From: Planococcus koreensis
GTDB taxonomy: Bacteria > Bacillota > Bacilli > Bacillales_A > Planococcaceae
Assembly (NCBI RefSeq): GCF_004761975.1
Contig: NZ_RQII01000050.1
Coordinates: 1-45,402 of the forward strand
Direction: 5' to 3'
DNA: 45,402 nt
A program made the translations under genes and the position numbers. Below, piece by piece: positions 41,968-45,402 of the stretch (positions are counted from its first letter, which is position 1; every line of letters begins with the position of its first letter). A model generated the notes under the pieces. It was not told the origin of the DNA. It ran no database searches and saw only the letters and a list, made by a program, of their open reading frames with translations.

Positions 41968-42975
41968 TTAGACATTTTCAGTTTGCTTCACTTGTTTCGC
42001 CCGATAAGCCGGGAAAAAATGGACTTCATCAACAGTTCCTGAAGCTTCGCATAAAGCTTTATAAACTAAGGGGTTCCAGATTTTTTTTCCAATGTAAAAA
42101 TGGCAGTCACTTTCTTTGCCGAATTGCTTTTTGAATAAGTACAATTTATCGTCGGGGTTATTTGTACGCCCTCCTCCAGCATGAACCACATCCACGCCGT
42201 TTTCTTTGCCCCATTCCGCTAAAGCATGATAAATGACAGAAGCCGGAGAAAGATGGTTGTATTCCGACAAGGTGCCGGACAGATGGGTATGGGCCAAGTT
42301 GCCATAAACAAAATTCAAACCTGCGCCAATTACTTTGCCTTCGAATCTTGCTTCGACCAAAAGCAGATTTTCTCCGAAAAGTTCCATCAATTTTTTAAAA
42401 TAAGCATCCTCGAAATAGTAGAATGAATCAGCATGGTTCCTTTCCATCGTTTCGTTGTAGATTTCTTTGAATGTGTCCAGGCTAGCGGGATTCAACGTCA
42501 CCTTGTATTCCACTCCTGCTTTTAATGCTTGGCGAATGTTTTTGCGCGCTGACCTTGAAAATTCACCATCAAACGGTGCATCCCTTTCTTTTAAATTGGT
42601 GCAAACCGTTTCCCGCATATACATCACTTCGAATGCTTCTTCAAAGTCGGCGGCGTTGCCAGCAAGCGGATGGAAACGGATAAATTCTGAAACGATTTTA
42701 TGGGAAAGGCAGTAATCTTTGAAAGCTTTTTCGAACTCAGCTGCCAGTTCAAGCCTGGAATCCTTGCTGCCTTCAACAATCAAAGGCCCCCCATAGCCGT
42801 AAGGCGTGACCAAGTCGTAATAATGTTCACCGTTCAAGGCAATCGGTATTTGCCGTTTGATGAATAGGTGCTGGACTCTGCCAAGTGGATGCTCAAAGTT
42901 GAACATTCCCGCTTCCCCGTTCTCCATCTCTTCGAATAGCTTTCCATAACGATCATCAAAATAAATATCTTTCAT
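41968..42975 (-). CDS. FemAB/GNAT-type acyl or aminoacyl transferase, paralogue 2
   Basis: 335 residues, similar along the whole length to the gene at 40653. Matching motifs: HPLGRVQHLFIKRQIP, YGYGGPLIVEGSKDS, EFIRFHPLAGNAADFEEAFE, EFSRSARKNIRQALKAGVEY, HLSGTLSEYNHLSPASVIYH and DVVHAGGGRTNNPDDKLYLF. The two arose by tandem duplication. ATG at 42975 follows a weak AGAGAG site. No other fem gene or serine/glycine supply gene is nearby. The position beside the exopolysaccharide operon suggests modification of the polymer or of wall precursors; this is inference. Confidence 0.83.
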   Translation of the reverse strand: MKDIYFDDRYGKLFEEMENGEAGMFNFEHPLGRVQHLFIKRQIPIALNGEHYYDLVTPYGYGGPLIVEGSKDSRLELAAEFEKAFKDYCLSHKIVSEFIRFHPLAGNAADFEEAFEVMYMRETVCTNLKERDAPFDGEFSRSARKNIRQALKAGVEYKVTLNPASLDTFKEIYNETMERNHADSFYYFEDAYFKKLMELFGENLLLVEARFEGKVIGAGLNFVYGNLAHTHLSGTLSEYNHLSPASVIYHALAEWGKENGVDVVHAGGGRTNNPDDKLYLFKKQFGKESDCHFYIGKKIWNPLVYKALCEASGTVDEVHFFPAYRAKQVKQTENV

Positions 42976-43280
42976 GATTCTCTCTCTTCTTTCTCTAATG
43001 GAATGCGGTACCGGAAAAATGAAATGTCTGAAATATTAATTTTTTCATTAGTATATTCCTTCCAGACAAAAAGTGCTACATTTTATTTTTTATTTCATAT
43101 ATAAATACATCGATTCGGTGGTAAAAATAGGTTGAAAAGATACGATATTGCATTGAAGAAACTTTATTCTTCAAAAAATACTTAAAATGAAATCTTAATA
43201 GTTAATAATACCTATTTTATAAGCCTCTACTTATGCTTATACTATTCTAGATATTACAATATTTACCTAGGAGGTAAGGG
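42976..43280 (+). promoter_or_regulatory. Divergent intergenic region with promoter of the acidic surface protein
   Basis: 305 bp, very AT-rich. TATACT (43238-43243), preceded by TGCT, is a good -10 candidate for the rightward gene; no clear -35 is visible. A strong AGGAGGTAAGGG site stands just before ATG 43281. A weak GAAGAA/TTCTTC hairpin lies at about 43155-43172. I see no other element. Confidence 0.4.
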
Positions 43281-44501
43281 ATGAAACGCTTGTTTTTACT
43301 GATTCTATCAGCTGCATTAATGTTTGGATTTTTGCCTGCATCCGCTTTCGCAATGGAAGCAAACGACAAAGGTTTTGATGAATTTCTAAAGGAAATCCAG
43401 TGGGAAAAATCGGCCTACATAGATTATTTGGAAAGCAAAGGCTATTCTTTGGAAGATTTTGAGTCTGCAGAGGAATTGGGGCTGCCAATCACTGAAGAAA
43501 CGCTTCAATCCGTTCTTACGGATTTCGAAATGAGCCGCAGCGAATTGAATGCACTATTGATCGAAAATGGAGACATTGAAGAAGGACAGGATGTCCTGGT
43601 TACGGAATGGTATTTGTTCATTGAAGAGCTTTCAGATGGCATCAATTTCTATGTGAATGGCGGCACTGCGATTACAGATGATAATCTGCAGGAGCTCCTT
43701 GAATACTACGAATTTGAATCCAAAGAAGAACTGGAAAGCTTCTTAAATGAGCAAGGCGATTCAATTGAAAACTACGAATTCATCGAAGACCTCGAGTACG
43801 CTTTAGATGATTACATTTATGGCTATGGTGATGAATACGACATTGAAGTTGATATCGAAGGAATGTTTACAGAACTAGGATTGACTTTAGAAGAATTGGA
43901 AAGATTAGAAGCTCACTTAGAAACTCTTGATTTTGAAGATCCTGCTTTCCAAGAAAGAGCTGAAGCACTTGCTGACCGCATGATGATGATCGAGGAATTC
44001 GAATCAGCAAATGAATTGACGGCGGCTCAGATCTCAGAATTGATCGCAATTTACACAGATGCGCTTAATTTGATGAACTTGGATGCTAAATATTACTTGG
44101 TAAAAGGCTCAGAAAAGTTGCCAGTCACATTGGGCACATTAATAACGCTTGAAACAGTTGAAGGCTATGACCTCTTAGTTGAAATTTACAACACACAAGG
44201 TACATTCCTAGCTGACTTCATTTTGACAAACGACTCGTTCGGGTCTGACATCATCCAAGAAACGGGCGAAGACATTAAAGTAGTTGAAGAAGAAGTTAAA
44301 GAAGAAACTAAAGTTGTAGCTGCTCCGCCTGCAGTTAAAACTCCAGGCAAAAAATCGGAGAAAGCACCTGTGAAGAAAACTGTCAAAGGTGGAAAACTTC
44401 CGAAAACAGCTTCTGATTACCTTCCAAATGCTTTGATCGGATTGGTTATCGCGCTCGCAGGAGTTGCATTGTTCCGCCGTTCGAAAGCTATGGGACTATA
44501 A
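43281..44501 (+). CDS. LPKTA-anchored acidic surface protein
   Basis: 406 residues, matching the pattern of the 'processed acidic surface protein' family. The signal peptide is about residues 1-24 (ending ASAFA). The mature part is very rich in Glu and Asp and has repeated blocks such as LDDYIYGYGDEYDIEVDIEG and TELGLTLEELERLEAHLETL. A Lys/Pro-rich spacer (VKTPGKKSEKAPVKKTVKGG) is followed by the sorting signal LPKTA (373-377), a hydrophobic helix and the basic tail FRRSKAMGL. It is anchored to peptidoglycan by the class D sortase encoded 3 bp downstream. Its function is unknown; acidic surface proteins may bind cations. The strong ribosome binding site suggests high expression. Confidence 0.9.
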   Translation: MKRLFLLILSAALMFGFLPASAFAMEANDKGFDEFLKEIQWEKSAYIDYLESKGYSLEDFESAEELGLPITEETLQSVLTDFEMSRSELNALLIENGDIEEGQDVLVTEWYLFIEELSDGINFYVNGGTAITDDNLQELLEYYEFESKEELESFLNEQGDSIENYEFIEDLEYALDDYIYGYGDEYDIEVDIEGMFTELGLTLEELERLEAHLETLDFEDPAFQERAEALADRMMMIEEFESANELTAAQISELIAIYTDALNLMNLDAKYYLVKGSEKLPVTLGTLITLETVEGYDLLVEIYNTQGTFLADFILTNDSFGSDIIQETGEDIKVVEEEVKEETKVVAAPPAVKTPGKKSEKAPVKKTVKGGKLPKTASDYLPNALIGLVIALAGVALFRRSKAMGL

Positions 44502-44504
44502 TCG

Positions 44505-45161
44505 ATGAAAAAAAGGTCGAAAGAAGAAAGAAGAATCGGGCGCGGCAAGCGCCTGATTCTTCTTTCCCTGTCAACCGCATTAATTGTTTTTGGGCTTTGG
44601 TTCAGCACGACAAATGCTTCAACATTCCTAAAAGGCTACCTTCTATATAAAGCCGATTCTGCCATCGACTCCGCACAAGCGGAACCAGCCGTTGAAGAGC
44701 CGGAAGCTAAAAGTACCGGGAAAACGCTGAAACCGAAGGCGCTTTATCAAGAAAAGCCTGTGGAAGGCGACAATATCGGTGATTTGTACATTCCTAAACT
44801 CGAAGCCACGCTGCCGATCATCCACGGAACTGACGAAGAAGAATTGGAAAAAGGCGTCGGCCATTTCGCTGGCAGCGTCCTTCCTGGCGAAGACGATAAC
44901 AGTGTTCTGTCTGGCCACCGCGACACTGTGTTCCGTGAACTCGGTGAAGTCGGCAAAGGCGATTTGCTCGTTGTCACGACTGAAGCTGGAAAATTCACCT
45001 ACAAAGTCCGCCAAGTCCGGATCGTCGATGAAGATGACCGCACCGTCATCGTCCCGAAACCCAGAGCCACACTCACAGTATCGACGTGCTACCCGTTCGA
45101 TTTTGTCGGCTACGCACCCGACCGCTATATTTTAGTCGCTGACCTCATTTCTTCGGAATGA
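44505..45161 (+). CDS. srtD: Class D sortase
   Basis: 218 residues, a membrane transpeptidase that cuts the sorting signal after Thr and joins the protein to the wall. N-terminal membrane span at about 16-32. Catalytic residues are visible: His138 in LSGHRDTVF, Cys195 in TVSTCYPFDF and Arg207 in YAPDRYIL. Class D enzymes of the Bacillus SrtC type recognise LPNTA-like signals, which fits the LPKTA motif of the upstream gene. The start lies 3 bp after the previous stop codon, so the two are co-transcribed and probably translationally coupled; the ribosome binding site of its own is weak. Confidence 0.92.
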   Translation: MKKRSKEERRIGRGKRLILLSLSTALIVFGLWFSTTNASTFLKGYLLYKADSAIDSAQAEPAVEEPEAKSTGKTLKPKALYQEKPVEGDNIGDLYIPKLEATLPIIHGTDEEELEKGVGHFAGSVLPGEDDNSVLSGHRDTVFRELGEVGKGDLLVVTTEAGKFTYKVRQVRIVDEDDRTVIVPKPRATLTVSTCYPFDFVGYAPDRYILVADLISSE

Positions 45162-45173
45162 TGCAGGCATTTT

Positions 45174-45222
45174 AAAGACCACAAGCAAGCTCAAGAAATT
45201 CGAGCTGCTTGTGGTCTTTTTA
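45174..45222 (+). terminator. Intrinsic terminator of the surface protein-sortase operon
   Basis: GACCACAAGCAAGCTC (45177-45192) pairs with GAGCTGCTTGTGGTC (45202-45216), one bulged base, followed by TTTTT. Confidence 0.9.
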
Positions 45223-45312
45223 TTTTATAGAATTGATGAAATATCTTCTTCCCGCCCACACAATAAATTATGTCAAAGAAATTCCGCAAACACTCAATGC
45301 AATTTTAACAGC

Positions 45313-45402
45313 TGATATGGAGCCAAACAGCGAGAGAAAACCTTACTGCTCCTGTCTCTGTCTCTGTCTCTGTCTCTGCATCGATGCGCTAGCTTCGAGA
45401 CA
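45313..45402 (+). repeat. Interspersed repeat with a TCTCTG hexamer run, cut by the window end
   Basis: The stretch from about 45316 to 45343 is nearly identical to 210-232 at the other end of the window. A mini-repeat start GCTCCTG follows (45348-45354), then four perfect copies of TCTCTG (45355-45378), then CATCGATGCGCTAGCTTCG, which resembles the end of the mini-repeat at 10-43. The hexamer run is absent from the other copies. The element continues past the window. Confidence 0.65.

Overview
The window reads as a chromosomal segment of a low-to-mid-GC Gram-positive bacterium. It has strong AGGAGG-type ribosome binding sites, GTG and TTG starts, a ComK homologue, a class D sortase with an LPKTA-anchored acidic surface protein, an LCP protein and a KinB/LytS-type kinase. 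The gene mix and the GC-rich interspersed repeats (core GACCCCGCAGGAG) suggest Bacillales, most likely Planococcaceae (Planococcus or a close relative). The taxonomic call is inference. No rRNA, tRNA, complete insertion sequence or CRISPR array was seen.

Layout. 1-549: dispersed GC-rich repeats. 550-5.9 kb: an unusual dual-kinase hybrid sensor with its OmpR-type regulator, then a divergent LCP (LytR-CpsA-Psr) gene. 5.9-10 kb: a four-carbon sugar-acid module made of a PrpR-like regulator, a DUF1537 kinase (dtnK-like) and a pdxA2-like dehydrogenase broken by a one-base frameshift. 10-16.2 kb: an NRDE protein, two arrays with an exact 21-bp period, an SRPBCC protein, UV endonuclease UvsE, a KinB-like kinase, a small sigma factor divergent from comK, and a GyrI-like protein. 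16.4-24 kb: a TetR regulator with an RND efflux pump, a second and unrelated 21-bp array, a DUF1028 protein, a LysM polysaccharide deacetylase, a small membrane protein and a small HD alarmone-hydrolase-like protein.

24.2-31.7 kb: a possible polysaccharide locus. It has a large exported glycosidase-like protein converging on a HEAT protein and a processive GT2 synthase, followed by an SGNH hydrolase and a YciI protein. A pair of GC-rich repeat elements, flanked by two identical terminators, lies at the convergence point. 31.8-40.2 kb: a leftward Wzx/Wzy-type exopolysaccharide operon (flippase, polymerase, nucleotide-sugar dehydrogenase, priming sugar transferase, two GT4 paralogues and an HprK-like P-loop protein). 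Its dehydrogenase is frameshifted in a homopolymer run and has also lost the catalytic cysteine. 40.6-43 kb: two paralogous FemAB/GNAT-type transferases. 43.3-45.2 kb: an acidic LPKTA surface protein with its sortase. The window ends in a repeat related to the one at its start.

Much of the window concerns the cell envelope. The two most unusual signals are: (i) two intergenic repeat families with unrelated cores that share an exact 21-bp period; (ii) atypical regulators and enzymes, namely a receiver domain with Glu in place of the phospho-acceptor Asp, a PrpR-like activator without the sigma-54 contact loop, and an HprK-like protein inside a polysaccharide operon.
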